A stretch of DNA of 64,000 nucleotides from the NCBI RefSeq assembly GCF_000275845.1, contig NW_006766955.1:4090-68089 (forward strand), in the 5' to 3' direction. Position 1 is the first letter of the stretch; the number at the start of each line of letters is the position of its first letter. Source of the DNA: Dichomitus squalens LYAD-421 SS1. Taxonomy: Eukaryota; Basidiomycota; Agaricomycetes; Polyporales; Polyporaceae. A program made the translations under genes and the position numbers. Positions 49,570-62,884 of the stretch are shown piece by piece. Below the pieces are notes generated by a model that saw only the letters and a program-made list of their open reading frames with translations, did no database searches and was not told the DNA's origin.

Positions 49570-51725
49570 TTAGATGTAGCGGCTCCCCTCGCTCTCCTGC
49601 ATGACCTGGATGCTGATCTTTCTGGGCGCCGTGGCTTGTGGAAGCTGTGTGGTGGAGAGAGTCCACCGTCCGTTCCATGAATCATGAGCAGTGAGACTCT
49701 GCACGCACCTGCGGCGCATTCCATAGGTCTAGCTTGGCGGCGATGTGGGCTTCCACGATGGACATCTTGCGCTCTCCGTCGATGACGAACTCCATCCCTC
49801 GCTGCTGTCGCGAGTTGAGCCTGGCAAAGCGCACAGGGATCAATCAGATCAGCCTCAGGCGTGCGGGTGTTGTGTGCGAGATTGTGTGCGTGAGCTTACA
49901 CTGCTAGCAAAGTGTTGCCGTACACTGTCACGGACGTCAACGATGGTGAATGCCGGAACGTGCGAAGCTGGACTGACATCTCGTCGTGATACAGCCCAAG
50001 CTGGAAAACACAAGGGTTTGAGGCCCGGAAAGCGCGAGGCCCTGGCAATGCGGACGGAAAGCCGTCAGACGACTGCGGCATGCAGGCTGACACATCTTAA
50101 GGGGGAAAACACCGACCGTGATGAACGCGAGGAGGTTGAAGAGGCTGGACCAGAAACAGAAACAGATTGAAATGTGATCAGAATCGGAAGTCTCTCCAGC
50201 GGAACCCCGTTGCTCCGTACCTCGTCGCCACACCTACAGGACGGTCAGCACCATCGCTACGCAGGAATGGTCTGGGAAAACACACCTGTGTTCAAAACGT
50301 ACAGCTGTAGGACGTCGATCCAGGACTCGGACTGCGTCCTGACGCGGATGTCAGCCGCAAGGCACTTGCGTCCTGAATTACTGTCAGATCTACCGAGCAT
50401 GCCCCTTGCGCGACTGCCAAACGGAGAACAAGAGTGTCACGGTGAGTGCAGCATCTGCGATTCCAGCCATCCCGAATGCCGCAGCACTAAGAGTCTACGG
50501 GCCATGCGTTGAGCACAGAACACGCGGCGAGAAAAGGCATCTCTGATACACACTGCAGCGCTCTGGGCGGAGAAGCTGGGAAGATATCTACGTGTCGTCG
50601 TCAGTCCCTGCTACCCTGGTATCAACGAGGACAAATTCACATTGCGGCCACGGCGACTGTCTTTGCAATCAGCAAGGCTTAAGAAAGTAGATGACGCAAA
50701 CGTACAGAACGTCAAACCTAGAGGCGGTGGCTGATATCAGATACGCTTTATACTGGTATCAAAGTTGTCAAATACCGAGCTCGGCCAAAAGACCGAACGC
50801 CTATCGAGGTCAGTCAGAACCGATGTTTCAAGGATAATCCCGATCATGCTACTCACGACGACCGCAATCACGATGCGGAATCGGGAGGTGACTACCCCGG
50901 TACGTGAGCACTCAAAGGAGTAAGGCGTTGGGCTTGAGGAGCACGTACTCAAGGATACTCGACGGACAAAGAACCTGACGAAACTAAGTGTAAGACAGAG
51001 ATCAAAATTGATATACAGTGTACTTGCAGTTGAGAGACGAAGGCGACCAAGCCCTGTATCTCTCGTAAGAATCAAGCCTTAAGCACGGCTTCACAGATGA
51101 CTCACAGTCCATACCGGAAGAGTCTGGTATGACATTTCGACAAAAATTGTGAGCGTGGTCGAGAGTCAAGGATGGCTGGGACTCACCATCAACGACCTGT
51201 TGAAAGACAACTCCTCGGTTCAAAGTGCTGCAAAATCATGTTACAGTGGGATGGGCACATACCATCTTCCTCGGACGAGACTTACCGGATTGGCATAGTT
51301 CACTATCAGGTAGTGATAACTGAGCACCAACAATTAGTCGTGGGTCGAACTCAAGGCGGAAGTGGCAGTGCAGAATCACCATATGTCAATCGTCGCGACG
51401 AAGTGAACCGTTTCCAGCACCCTGAGCCTTCAGTGAGAACAAAGACACGGGAGGAAGACGATGGGTTTATACAAGACGCAGATGACCAGCCATCTAATGT
51501 AGAGAGAGTCGGTAGAGAAAGCACGGAGATAGCGGTAGGCTTGATGGATATTCAAACCATATAGGCTGGACAACGATCAATGATTAGCTGTGCGATCCAT
51601 TGCTAACCGTTATCGACTCACAATATGCTGAGGTAAGTGCCGATGAGAAACGCCGCATAGGACGCGGTCACCAGAGTCAGCAGTGCAGAAAGGGAGACCT
51701 GCTCCTCAACAAGGATGACGGGCAT
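49570..51725 (-). CDS. DUF6534 integral membrane protein, paralog 3
   Basis: Starts [16 protein letters not shown] at 51725. Exon 1 is 51725-51622; exon 2 is 51565-51473 (93 nt), reading [12 protein letters not shown] and running on without the intron present in its paralogs. Then [14 protein letters not shown] and further membrane exons, [27 protein letters not shown], and a last exon [15 protein letters not shown] with TAA at 49572-49570. The N-terminal and C-terminal exons were traced; the middle was recognised only by hydrophobic pattern. Most like paralogs 4 and 5 by the RGMEF and WNAP blocks. Unknown function, multi-pass membrane protein. Confidence 0.75.
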
Positions 51726-52643
51726 GGCGAGCGAGGGTGAGAGGATCTGCGACCGGCAGCGGTAGGGACTCTACTTATTGAGGTCAGTCCGCGCGTCTGT
51801 CAAGTTCCCAGCCCTCGCTTGATCAACGAGATATGCCATGACAGTGCTGATCCATCGACTTCTCCCGTCCGTGACGGCCACACGCCAACCTCAACGTGCA
51901 CGCTCCGTCCGCTTCCTGATGGTGTCGTTCTGTTGCAATGTGCATGCTAACAGTGCAGGAACAGGGGGGTGCTCTTGCAAGACAGCTCCGGCGACGACAC
52001 CGTTCGAGTATCCAAGGTCTACGTATACAGCAGTCAGGTAGTAGTAGGTCCATGATGAAACTTGTGTCCTGCTTATTACCTGCAGAAGTCATTGGATATC
52101 TCGACACATTGAAACAGGTCTATTATAGTGGCAACAGGGAAACGTATCACTGTGTGATCTGTTGCGGTATCATCTCTGGGTCGGTCTACACAGCCCGAAT
52201 GTCATGTAATTCCCAAACGCTGGCGCGATACAGTAGCCTAGAAGTCATCGAGAGGCCATTCAAACATCCATAAACAGTGTATACACGATTTGGTGAACAT
52301 TTCGATACACTGGGAAAGAACGACATACTGAGATCAAGACTTCCAGGTGGAAGGCGGTCTCGGACGGAGATGAGGCACTATCATATGTCGTTGCATTGTC
52401 AACATTCATAGAATTCGCAAGGTCAGGTCCAACGACGAAGTAAGATGTGTATTCAGGGTCATGGTATCCGGAATCGCGAAGTAAGTACAGCTTCCATCTT
52501 TCCACCCATAACTATCATACATCACGCTTCGCTGCTGTAAGATTGCGTGGCTGGCGAGGTAGACATAGTCCCTGCGCCTTCATGACAACAGGGGTTCGAG
52601 GGTACCTGCCCTGCGCACCCCTCGTAGCCTGATAGATTGCATA
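51726..52643. other. intergenic between DUF6534 paralogs 3 and 4
   Basis: 918 bp; no recognised gene. Confidence 0.45.
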
Positions 52644-54656
52644 TCATGCATTACGTGTTGCGCTCGCCCACGGATCGGTGAATTGGGGTGGGTTACGGCC
52701 TGGGGTGACAGCTCTCGGTCTCTTTTCCTTCGGTGTGTTCCATAGATCCGACTCGTCGGCGAAGTGAGCTCCTTCCAGTGTCACCGACGAGAAGGAAACG
52801 GACATGAAGAAGTCCATGCCGCGCAAATCGCGCGAGTTTAGCCTATCGAGGAAAGGCGATTGGCTCGCAGTCGAAATCAAGGGGATAGAGTGGACGTACA
52901 CAGCGAGCAGAGTGTTGGCATACACTGCGCCGCAAGTTAGCTTCACAAGATCATTAGGTGAGCACCTAATCATTACGTACATCTCACTGCAAGGGTTACG
53001 AACGCTACCCACAGAAGACTTCCGGAGGGCAGCGTTATCGCCTATATGGCTAGGTTAAGACTTTCCTACCGAGTTAGTCAATGAATCTTACAGTAATGAA
53101 TGCGAGGTAATGAAATATCCTGAAGGTTTTTCAGCATTAAATACCCTGAGGCTGAAGTGATTATCATGCCCTGTGATGATTCCTATCGGTCATTCAGCAA
53201 AAGGTAGGAGGTGATAACGAAATAACAGGCGTTACCCGAGTTGATGATATACACTTGTGCAACATCGAGAGGAGATTCAGCCGCTTGTCTGAGCTTTCCG
53301 TTAGGCACAGTCGTATGGTTCTGTGGTTAAAGACGTACCGAGATTCCCGGCTCCGACTGGTTCGAATGGCATGAACGAGTGCAAGTATCAAAATCGTATC
53401 GGCTATAGATGCAATCAAGAGCGCCGCCGCGCTAAGAACCTGTTCACGAGCATATCAATAGTTAATTTTGCTAGACGCTGCAGAACACTACAGTACTGAC
53501 GCTGACAAGCGCAGGTCTTCCTATGAATCTGGCAGGACGTCAATAACTTGTAAGTTTTCAAAAGCACGGGCGAGCAAACTCACGAGAGCACTGTAGCAGC
53601 TACGATGAAGAAGCGGTCGGCTCGGGTAGTCTGATAGACCGGAGAACACGTACCAATAGAGAAGCCGAGCTCTCCAACAAGGGCCCCTCCCTGTAATAAG
53701 AGATGAAGATAGCTCAGGATTCACTGGAAGTAAACACGGACCACAATCCGGGCGAGAATACGGTGACGAGGTCCAACTGCAAAGTCTGATTAGGGCGATA
53801 TCATGGTTCAATGGGAGACTACACACTCAAAGACACCCTACGAACAAAGAAGCTGCTGAAGGTTAGTCGTAGCAGCATGAATATCTGAATGAGAGTGTCC
53901 TACATCTGGGCAACAACTACGACAAGCCCCTACAGGGAAGTCAGCATGGGGCAGCCATCGAGGTTGGGAAGACAAACGGTAAGCATTGGAAGTGTCTAGT
54001 CAGGAGTCTGTCGTTAGAAGGTTCGAAAACGACCGGAGAATTCATTTCCACTCACATCAAGGGACCTGCCAATACATCGCAGTAGACGCCGTTCAAGAAG
54101 CGCAGCTTTGGTAGAGAAAGATGGACTCAGCATACCATGTGCTGTGCTTCAGTCCCTCAGGATGGGCATAGTTCCATATCAAGAAATGGAAGCTATCTCA
54201 ACATCAGTCTCTTGATGAACAGTGCTGGAATTTTATGCTCAAAATACCATGTATGGATGTTGAATATAACATAGAGCGTCTCCAATATCCTGTCACGGAG
54301 CAATCAGTAGTGCTTCAGAAGTAGTCCTGCCAGTACAATGGGATCATACATCACAAGAATGACCTAGCAGTAAAGGTATGGTCAACTTGGATGACCTTGT
54401 TGCATAAAACTCGAGCCACTCACTAATAGTCGAATATACGCTGCGTCCGTTGGAAATGAACGAATGTAGCGGTACGCTTGATGCGTGCTAACCCCGTATA
54501 GTCTGTGCAGCGCATCAGTACCCGCCGAATCAAACGGTATCGAAGTGGAACAAACAGTATCCCCAGGAAACTACCGATCATGAAGGTCCCAAATGCATCA
54601 GGGAGTCCGACTTGCAGAACTTGGGCAGATCTCTCATCCAGCGAGAGGAGGGACAT
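52644..54656 (-). CDS. DUF6534 integral membrane protein, paralog 4
   Basis: ATG at 54656 (MSLLSLDERSAQVLQ; an upstream in-frame TTG was not used). The first exon ends in IGSFLGILF. Exon 2 is 54502-54424 (79 nt; YGVSTHQAYRYIRSFPTD), followed by a 14-nt exon (gtcattcttgtgat). Later pieces: ALLIASIADTILILALVHAI, DVAQVYIINSG, VYANTLLA, LNSRDLRGMDFF, DLWNTPKEKRPR, stop TGA at 52646-52644. Here the last exon reads through the point where paralogs 3 and 5 splice, giving a different C-terminus. Middle exons were not all traced. Unknown function. Confidence 0.72.
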
Positions 54657-55887
54657 GACGGAGGGGACGGCGGGGACGCGGTACGAGGCTCCCAATAATA
54701 AACAAATGGTCTCATCTTCTATCTGTCAGAGCACGGTCCTCGAATGCATAGCATCTTCGATGGGATCCAGGGAAGACCGGTCATTGCGAGGACCTGCCAG
54801 CGTCGGTGGGAACGTCCTGGTCATATCACTGCCACAGTCAGCTTCTCTTTTGATGGAATATACAAGGACCTCTGAACTCCTAAGATAACGTTCTCGGGAG
54901 GTAGTCATATATGCCACAGTCGGGCACAGTACACGTGGAATAGGAACCGCCTTGGATGTGCAGAGTCCAGGAGGAACCAGATTTCTAAAGGCCCTGGTCG
55001 GCGCCGGCCTCAAGCGTCCTATCGGCCCCCTTTTGGGATATAATGTCCGCATTTTGGGCCCGGCATGACGGCCGGACTCGGTACTCTAAAAGCCGATTTC
55101 CCTTCTGTACATACCCTTATGAGTCGAAATCGCCAGCGTTCACGCGCACGGCCCGCGTAGCCGACATCAGCGCGACGGAGTCCGGATTACGATCAGGCAA
55201 ATGGGGTCGGGTTGTCCGGACAGAGTTCTGCCAATTTTAGTCAAATCTTCCGGGGCTTCCTGGTCAGTCTGGTCCTGGTTTGCGCCGTGCAGCGCTTGCA
55301 CTACTAGTAGATTGGCGCCCATGGTAGCGCGCTCATGTCAGTACAGGGCGTTGAGGAGTTGCAAGTAGCCGGAGCCAAGAAGAAGAAAGATTGGTGACAC
55401 ATGGTTTGTGAAATTTAGAACGCGGACTCACTGAAGAGGTATATATTCGAAGCAGCTCATCACCGTGGAGATGCAATCTGAACAACAACTCATGAAGAGT
55501 TCCGCTTCTCAACTTGAAGCACCGCCGAATGGTTTGCACTTCGCAGGTGTCTAACAGTCTCAGTACTGGATCATATGCAGACATGAATATTCGTCGAGCA
55601 AGAGTTTTATTGGGGTATACATGCCGGCCGCGAACCTGAGCGGCGTGAGGAGTACACAAGTGCTGCGTTATGTCGCGGACATACGCTAGGCCGCAATAAG
55701 GCAGAAGGATATGCAAATACAAAATCGAAAAGCATCCCGTTAGTTGCAAAGGGTCTCTCGATGCACCCGAGCCATTGACCATATCGCTACCTGTTACCCG
55801 GTACGATTGTGAGCGTGGGGCGCCCCCTTGTCCCTTGACCCGATCGGAATCGGACCAAAGTTTGAAACGAGCAAGAGGGGGCTTCGT
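54657..55887. other. intergenic between DUF6534 paralogs 4 and 5
   Basis: 1.23 kb; no recognised gene on either strand. Confidence 0.45.
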
Positions 55888-58051
55888 CTATGTCTGTTTC
55901 TCTAGGGTCACCTGGAAGTCAAATGCTGATGACTGCGACGAGCTTCGAGCCTAGAGAACATTCAGCAATGATTCGTCCAGAACAGGTGATATTCAGGTGT
56001 TACGTACCTTGGGGGCATTCCAGAGGTTGGCGGGGTCCTCGAATTGAGGACCAACAAGCGTTACAGACTGGCCTTCGCTGACGAAGAACTCCATCCCTCG
56101 GAGTTCCCGGGAGTTGAGTCTATATAGAGACTCAGTCCGTGGAACAACTCGAACGGTTAATCGACTCAGTGAGAAGACGTACACCGCAAGCAGCGAGTTG
56201 GCGTACACTGGTTGAAAGTGTTGATGCTGTCAGTCAGCTACGCGTAGCACTAGCAGGTGCTGACGTACGGCGGGTGGTAATGATGTTTAAGCTGACCCAC
56301 ACAAGCGAGTCGATTGAAAGCGTCAACGCCTAGAAGTGACAAGGATTTGAGTTGCTACGATCGTACTCAAAATGGCCACAACTTACGGTAATGAAAGCGA
56401 GGACGTTGAACAAGCTAATGCGAGACATGTGTCTTCGGGATCACGAAGGCGTCAACAGAAATGGTTGTAACTCATACCTCGTCGCTGCCCCTATACTGGG
56501 ATCAATGCCAGGACTAAGGTGAAAGTTCATGGAAACGTACCAGTATTGATTACATACAGCTGCACCGCATCAGCAGCAGATTCAGATTGTGGCCTAGGGA
56601 AGTTGTGAGTGTCAGGACCGAAGCCGGTGGTGGGAACGCACCGGGCACCCCCTTTTCGATTCCGCCAAATGGCGATGAAGAGGATCAGAGTGAGTGCGAG
56701 ATCAGCGGCGGAAGCCATGCCAAGTCCAGCGGTGCTGAGCAACTGATGATGGCGTCAGCATCAACGAGTATTCAAAGGTAACCTGGAACATGCACGCACC
56801 CTGACGGCTCTCTTTGCGGGAGGAATGAATCTGCATATGTTCATTGAGTTCTGCACGATCAATCAATAATTGTGGATGCTTACGCCCTAATCACAGCAGC
56901 TAGATTCGAGTCAGGAGCAGTTATTGGACGTGGGTAGTGACGACTCACCGATGGTGAATCCTAAGCAACGAATAGAAGGGAAATGTTTATTCCACGCGGG
57001 CCAACGTGTCACATTCCAGGAACTCACCAAACTCGCCGGCGAGGCATATAGCCTTGAAACGTCATCATAAGCATTCCCCATAACAAGAGGTGTTTGCTGG
57101 ACTTACCACTACAACGGCTACAATACGCTCTCGAGACCCGACTGTATTTCATAGTCAGCTTATATTCAACTCCAAGACAGTAGGCAGGTTTTACTTAAGG
57201 AGGCGCGTCTCACGAAAAATCTGGAGAAAATGAGGTCAGGAAAGACGACGCCTTAGGTTGTACATGAGACGCACATCTGAGAGATGATGATGAGGATACC
57301 CTTGATAGGAGTTTGAGTCTCCTGGCCCGAATATAGACACGTTGCTGGTACTCACAGAAAGGAGAGGAAGACTCTAGCAAGGTTCGTCAGTGACCAACGG
57401 ATTGTCTGGTGAAAGGCTAGAGCTCACATCCAATGACCTGGAAGGGTATTTAAGTCAATCATTTTCGTCCCCGATCCGAAGAGGAGAACTCACCAGACAC
57501 CGTTTAGAAGTACAAGCGGAGCGAAGTAATTCTGCACCAGGTAGAAGTAACTGTCCGATACTCAAAATCAGTAATGTGTCGTATTAAATCACTACCTGCT
57601 CTCATTCACCAAGTATGCATAGTCGCGATGAGATGTAGAGTCTCCAATATCCTGACATTCTTTCATGAACACCGAGCCTTGGAGAGAGCGTGGCCTAGTA
57701 ATTTGCTTACATGACAGATATGACCTATTGGGCGGCAATCTTAGCCCAAGCGGCTTTCTGTACACGACGAACAATGACACTCACCAGCCATCTGATGTAC
57801 ACCGCATCTTTTGAGAAGGAACGCATGTATCGGTAGGTCTGGTGTACACTCAGCCCATAAAGGCTATGCACCGGTCGTGTAGATCAGCATGTTGTGTGAC
57901 AGAAAAATGAAACTTCGGAAAACGATACTCACAGAAGGCCACCAAATGTTCCGAGAAGAATAGACCCGTAGGAGCCGGGCAGTTCTGAGAGCACAAGCGC
58001 CGCCTCCTGGTCGGCGGTGGATGTGGAGGGGTTTGCAAGTAAGGCTGGCAT
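55888..58051 (-). CDS. DUF6534 integral membrane protein, paralog 5
   Basis: ATG at 58051 (MPALLANPSTSTADQE), with the first membrane segment SILLGTFGGLL. Exon 2 is 57863-57785 (79 nt; YGLSVHQTYRYMRSFSKD), then a 14-nt exon (gtcatatctgtcat). Later: LSTAGLGMASAADLALTLIL, DAVQLYVINTG, VYANSLLA, LNSRELRGMEFF, ANLWNAPK, and the last exon SSAFDFQVTLEKQT with TAG at 55890-55888. Middle exons were not all traced, but no stop was seen in recognised parts. Unknown function. Same strand as paralogs 3 and 4, forming a three-gene tandem run. Confidence 0.75.
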
Positions 58052-59276
58052 GGCGAGCGAAGCCGAAAAAGGAGTGGAAGAAGGACACGACAAGGCTGCC
58101 AGCAGCGTACTACAAGGGCGATCGAACCGTCATCGGCCCACATATATATCGCATGCCTCGAGGGCGAACTTTGACGCATCCATTGGAAGGCTGTACGTAT
58201 ACGCTCATCAGACGATAAGCAGCCACGGAATCACCGCGATCAAGTTCATTTAAGGATACATACAATGCGGCAATTGAGGAGGCGGCGCTCCTGGATCCTC
58301 GGTTGCCATGCGACAAGACCGACGCACCTGCCGAGATGAAGGCTAAAACTGCTTGTGACGAGAACGGTCTTCCCCTTGCAAACGCGTTGTATGACAGGTC
58401 CAGAGTCCGAGTTGCCGGAGAGAAGCCTCTTGGTGCCACCTATCATCGGCGGAGGTACAGCAGAAACCGCATGTGAGCACCCTTCGTTCATGCAATGCCC
58501 ATCTCCGTCCGTCCGCTTGAGTCGTCGGGCAAGATGGATAGACTTCTGGCTGTTGAGCTCAGTACAAGGTACCAGTCTTGCACGATGTGGCGCAGTGTCA
58601 GCGCGAGAAGAGAACGGGAACTACCGAAGGCCGCGTACGCCGAAACGACAGCGCAGATTATGACGCAGCATCAGATGTTCGCATCCCGCTCATTCTCGGA
58701 CAGCAAAGAAGCGGCATGTCACTAGAAGACCGATGTGCCCGCTCACTTCCGTGACGCAGGTCCCTTACGACTTCGGGATCGCAACAAGAACAGTACTTTA
58801 GTAACCTTCGAATGTGTTCTTGGGTCGACATTCCCATCGCGCCGAAACAACGAGCAGCTTACTTTCTCATGCAGCGACACCGTCTGGGAGCGCCTCGGCC
58901 ACTGTCGAACGTCAACGGTAGATACGTTAGCGAACACACTGATATAGAAGCTGAGGATCCAGAGATCTCCTAAAATACGAATACAACAAGGTCGTGTAGA
59001 TTAAGTCGTCATAGATCGTCAAAGAAGTCGTCGTGAGTACTAGTAGTGAGTTGAGACGCAAGCTGGATACCGCCGTATCAACGAAGAGCAATGTGACAGC
59101 AGACTACATAAGAAAGGATAGATGAACAGTAATAATGCGGAGCGGTAAGCCAAGAAACGTGAGATGGTATCGAATAGAAGCGCATAACGCATACGCATAC
59201 AAGTATCAACTGCCGAGCAGAACAGTTCCGAGCAGACATAAGCAGTCGTAGAAGGAGGCTCGTACAAGGGCATCCG
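58052..59276. other. intergenic, 1.2 kb
   Basis: No gene recognised. Includes the upstream region of paralog 5 and the 3' side of the BAR-like gene. Confidence 0.45.
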
Positions 59277-62165
59277 TCACCGTCGCGCGAGGTTCGTCGA
59301 GCTCCGATTCCTAATCCCACCGGTCAAGTCCGTGCGTAGACGTCCGTCCTCGTCGGCGAACGCCATACTGCCGCGGTACCCAGCCGCCGGTCCGCCAGCG
59401 ATCCCGACGCCACCCTTCTTCGAGTCCAGTGAAAACGCATTCGGGATGACAGGCATGCTCAGGCGGCGTATCCAGCCCCCCTTTGGTTTATCAGGGCGCA
59501 GCTGTATGGGCGGCTCCGGTGGACGGAGATCGCGCGGAGAAGGAACATCCCGGCTCTTGTACTTCGACGCAGAACACGACTCGCAGCCGCAGTACGGCGC
59601 ATGGTCGGCTGGTTGCGACGCAGGAGACGAGGGCTGACTTGAGCCTGTCCGACTCGAAGAAGTCTGCTGCGACACCGGAGGAACGAGATGAGTCGTGCTC
59701 TGTGAGTACGACGACGGATACCGTGATCCCGGCGACGTCTCGATCGACGTCGGTCGCTGCGTCGTGGAGATGCGGGGACCACTGGTGGCTCGCGATCCGT
59801 CGCTGATGTACCCATCGTTCCGCACGCCACGCGCATTCAGGAGGTGCAGGCGCTCTCTCTCGAGTTCGCGCGCGCGCTGTTCGATCTCTCGCTCCTTCAT
59901 ACGCAGGTCATGTTCGCGTTCGCGCAGCTCGAGTTCTTCGAGCTCCTCGATACGCTGTCTCCGAAGAGCGATCTCGTCTGTGGTAGGTGCCGGGGGCGCG
60001 TCGGAATAGCGCGACACGGAAGGAGTCGAAAGCGTCGTCGAACTCGGTTCGGGCATGCGACTGTAGGTGTCAGCCGATGTCCGTACTCTCTCGCGAGTTG
60101 GAGAGCCTGTGGCCTGCCGCTGGAGGTTCGACTGTCCGTTGGCCGGTTCGTACCGATTAGCAAGTGCCGACACGTTCATAGGAAGCCTTGGAAGCTCTCG
60201 TGGAGGAGACTTTGGTCCTGGAGGAGGTGATGTGGGGCCCGGCTGCATGAATGTAAGGATGAGCGCGTAGGCAGTGTTGGGGGATATCAGTACTCACACC
60301 TCGGGCGTAGCGATCGCGCAAAGCAGCGACCACGCTGCCATTGCTCCTTCCAGTGTCGTTCGGCTCTAACACCCTCCCAGGTGTCGGCTCGGCAGCACGC
60401 AACCTAGGCGACTCTAAACTTTGCCGGACACCGAATTCTGCATCCTCCATGTAGTCGCCTCTTCTGTAGGAGGTAGGCACACTCGGTGAAGGGGTGGCTA
60501 CCTGCTCGGCCGTCGACCGTAAGGCACCCTTCTCCGTGTCTACAGTAGGACGACTGACTTGTGAAGACGCATAGGATTGAGATGGACGGCTAGTCTGAGA
60601 GTATGAGAAGGGCGGTGGCCCTTGTTCGCGGTCGCGCTCAGAATTACTCTCGGAGGACGAAACCGAGTTGGAGAACACGGGAGGCGTGAGAGGCTCTGCA
60701 CGAGTGGGAGCTGGAGAACGGAAGTCGTCTGTCAACGCAGACGTACTTTCCGGAGTGGGAGACTCCGTGAAGCGTGGGAACGGCGTGAGGGAGGACGATT
60801 CGGGTAGATCAAGCCTTGTTGCTTCGCTACGGTTCTGAATCTCCTGCGTGGGTGGAGAAGTAGGGGAGGGCGTTGTGACGGCATTTGCATTCGAGTTGAA
60901 TTTGCTACCATTGGCGGGGGGCATGGGGAAGTGAGTGGGCGGAGCGGGGAAGGCGTCGATGGTAGCTGATCGCTCATCAGCATTGACTAATTGCTCGACT
61001 CCAGACTGAGGGGCGGGGCGATCCTCCGCTTCCTTGCTCGTGGTATCTGAATTTGGTCTGGCGTCTGCGGTAGGTTCCGCAGCAGGGGTCGGAGGGAAAT
61101 ACTGCGGCGGTGGTGCGGGCGACTGACCTGAAGGGGTGGCAGCGCGCGACGTAGATTCCCGCTCTGAGGCGTTGCGTGAGGTATACTCGGGAGCGGGCTT
61201 TTCCAAGAGGGGCGTAGACAAGTCACGGATACCGTTCAAGTCATCGGAGTCTTGTTCCTTGCTCCCTGTGGGTTGGGATGAAGATGCGGAGGGCTCAGCG
61301 GCGTTCCCATCTGGTAAGTCAGGAGGTACCGAGCCGCTCCATCCACCTTCGCACAGAGCCTTCCATTGTCCGAGCTGACCGATTGTAGGGGAGTAACGCC
61401 GCACACTCTCGCAGCTGCGCATCCACTCAGCATCTGCAACGCGAGATAAGCTGGATGCCAAATTGTACATCGTGGATGTATGCTTCTGGGTGACAAGTAA
61501 AGCGTGGTTGCTGACAGCAAAGACGACAATGAATATACAGGCAAATACCATGTGGAATAGCACGCACTATTTCTCCCTATTGACCTCAGGGCCTAGCGTG
61601 CTGAGCAGGTTCATATACCGTGTGTGCTCTTCTGCGGCATCGCGAGGGTACTTCTTGGCTTTCCTCTCATAGATTTGGCCAGCCTGCTTGATCTTCTGGT
61701 TCGCGGAGGCAATCTTCTCGTCATGCGTCCGTTCCTCTTTCTGTGCACTGTCAGAATGTCAATAATGGATCGTTGCTTGGTGCTTACCGCAAGCTTTTTG
61801 AACCATTTCTTCACTTCCGCGCTGACGCTGTCGCACTCTTTGTCCGCAAACTTGGCGAACTTGGAGTCGACCTCCGCCATAGACTCGAAGATGGTAGCGC
61901 TCGTAATCAAGGCGTTGCCTATCAATTTGCCCAAGGTGTCCATGAAGCAGATCATTTGCAAGCGCATGCGGCACGCACCTGGTATCTCTGCTACACATTT
62001 CACCGCCGCCGACTCCCGCAGCGCCTTTGCCAGCTTCTTCTGGAGAGCAACAATCGCATTGGCGGCCTCGCAGTAGTCGTTAAGGATGTTCACGACGGAC
62101 TCCAAGGTCTTGCATGACTTGTGTATTTCGCTCCGCTCCGCAAGCGGCCCCGAGGAGTTGGCCAT
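59277..62165 (-). CDS. BAR/IMD-like membrane-curvature protein with long disordered tail
   Basis: Five exons (62165-61979, 61918-61788, 61740-61568, 61510-60298, 60242-59277) give 889 aa. The first about 250 residues are an all-helical domain (KTLESVVNILNDYCEAANAI, FESMAEVDSKFAKFADKE, EVKKWFKKLAKEERTHDEKI, YMNLLSTLGPEVNREKYNHA) of the kind found in IMD/I-BAR and Ivy1-like proteins. The rest is Ser/Pro/Thr-rich and disordered, broken by a charged coiled coil near the middle of the last exon (RIEELEELELREREHDLRMK) and a CGCESC motif. Likely role: binding and bending of membranes at the cortex or vacuole; inference from fold only. GTG at 62240 was not used; ATG is at 62165. Confidence 0.75.
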
Positions 62166-62884
62166 GATGCCAACGTTACCAACACTGGCGGAAGGGAGGG
62201 AGAGAATGTTATCGTGAAACCCGTCGCCGTCGTCGCTCACGGACCGCTGCCGGGGCCGCAGTCAGGGCGGACGGTAGTCGGAATTGAGCGGGGTTGAAAT
62301 TGGCCCTCAGGCACGGAGGCTATTTTACAGCTCCGTCTCAAATGCTGTTGCACACGATAAAGTAGGTTGAAACGGCGAAGCGTTGTGTCAGATAATGGCC
62401 AGCATTACCTGGCCGTATTGCATCGTTGCTCACAACAGTCAACTCTTCTCTGTAGTCTTCGGAGATGTGTTGAGACCTTCCCGCATCTCGTCTGATTCGG
62501 TCCGTGCGCATCATTCCCCGCTTTCGCCATAAATGGGACGCAGCGCCAGGGTACGTACGCCATGGGACCAGGCGAAGGATGCCGATACACCCACGTTACT
62601 GCGGCCAGGATAGCATGTCACTTGTTGACAGCTACCGACATCGTGTCTCGGGAGGGTGTATTGCCTTGTGCTTCTGACTTCCCACAGTCCCCGGTACGGT
62701 ACGCTTCTAGTGATCCCGCAACAGCTGGTATCACTGCGGATCCCTCTTTCTCTCCCGTCTCAAATACCCAGAAAAATCTCATAGGACATAGACGTGTAGC
62801 TGGACTCCCTGCGTAGACTTCTCGGCGGACAGCACCCACCGGAACGCGATAGCTAGCTCAGCGTACTTCTCAGCGCGGATCCGG
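62166..62884. promoter_or_regulatory. divergent upstream region, BAR-like gene and DUF6534 paralog 6
   Basis: 719 bp between divergent starts. No gene and no clear TATA box. Confidence 0.35.

Noticed and set aside
52260..52505. 81-codon minus-strand frame between DUF6534 paralogs
   Set aside because: Has a somewhat protein-like composition but no recognisable family and no supported neighbours; left as intergenic.
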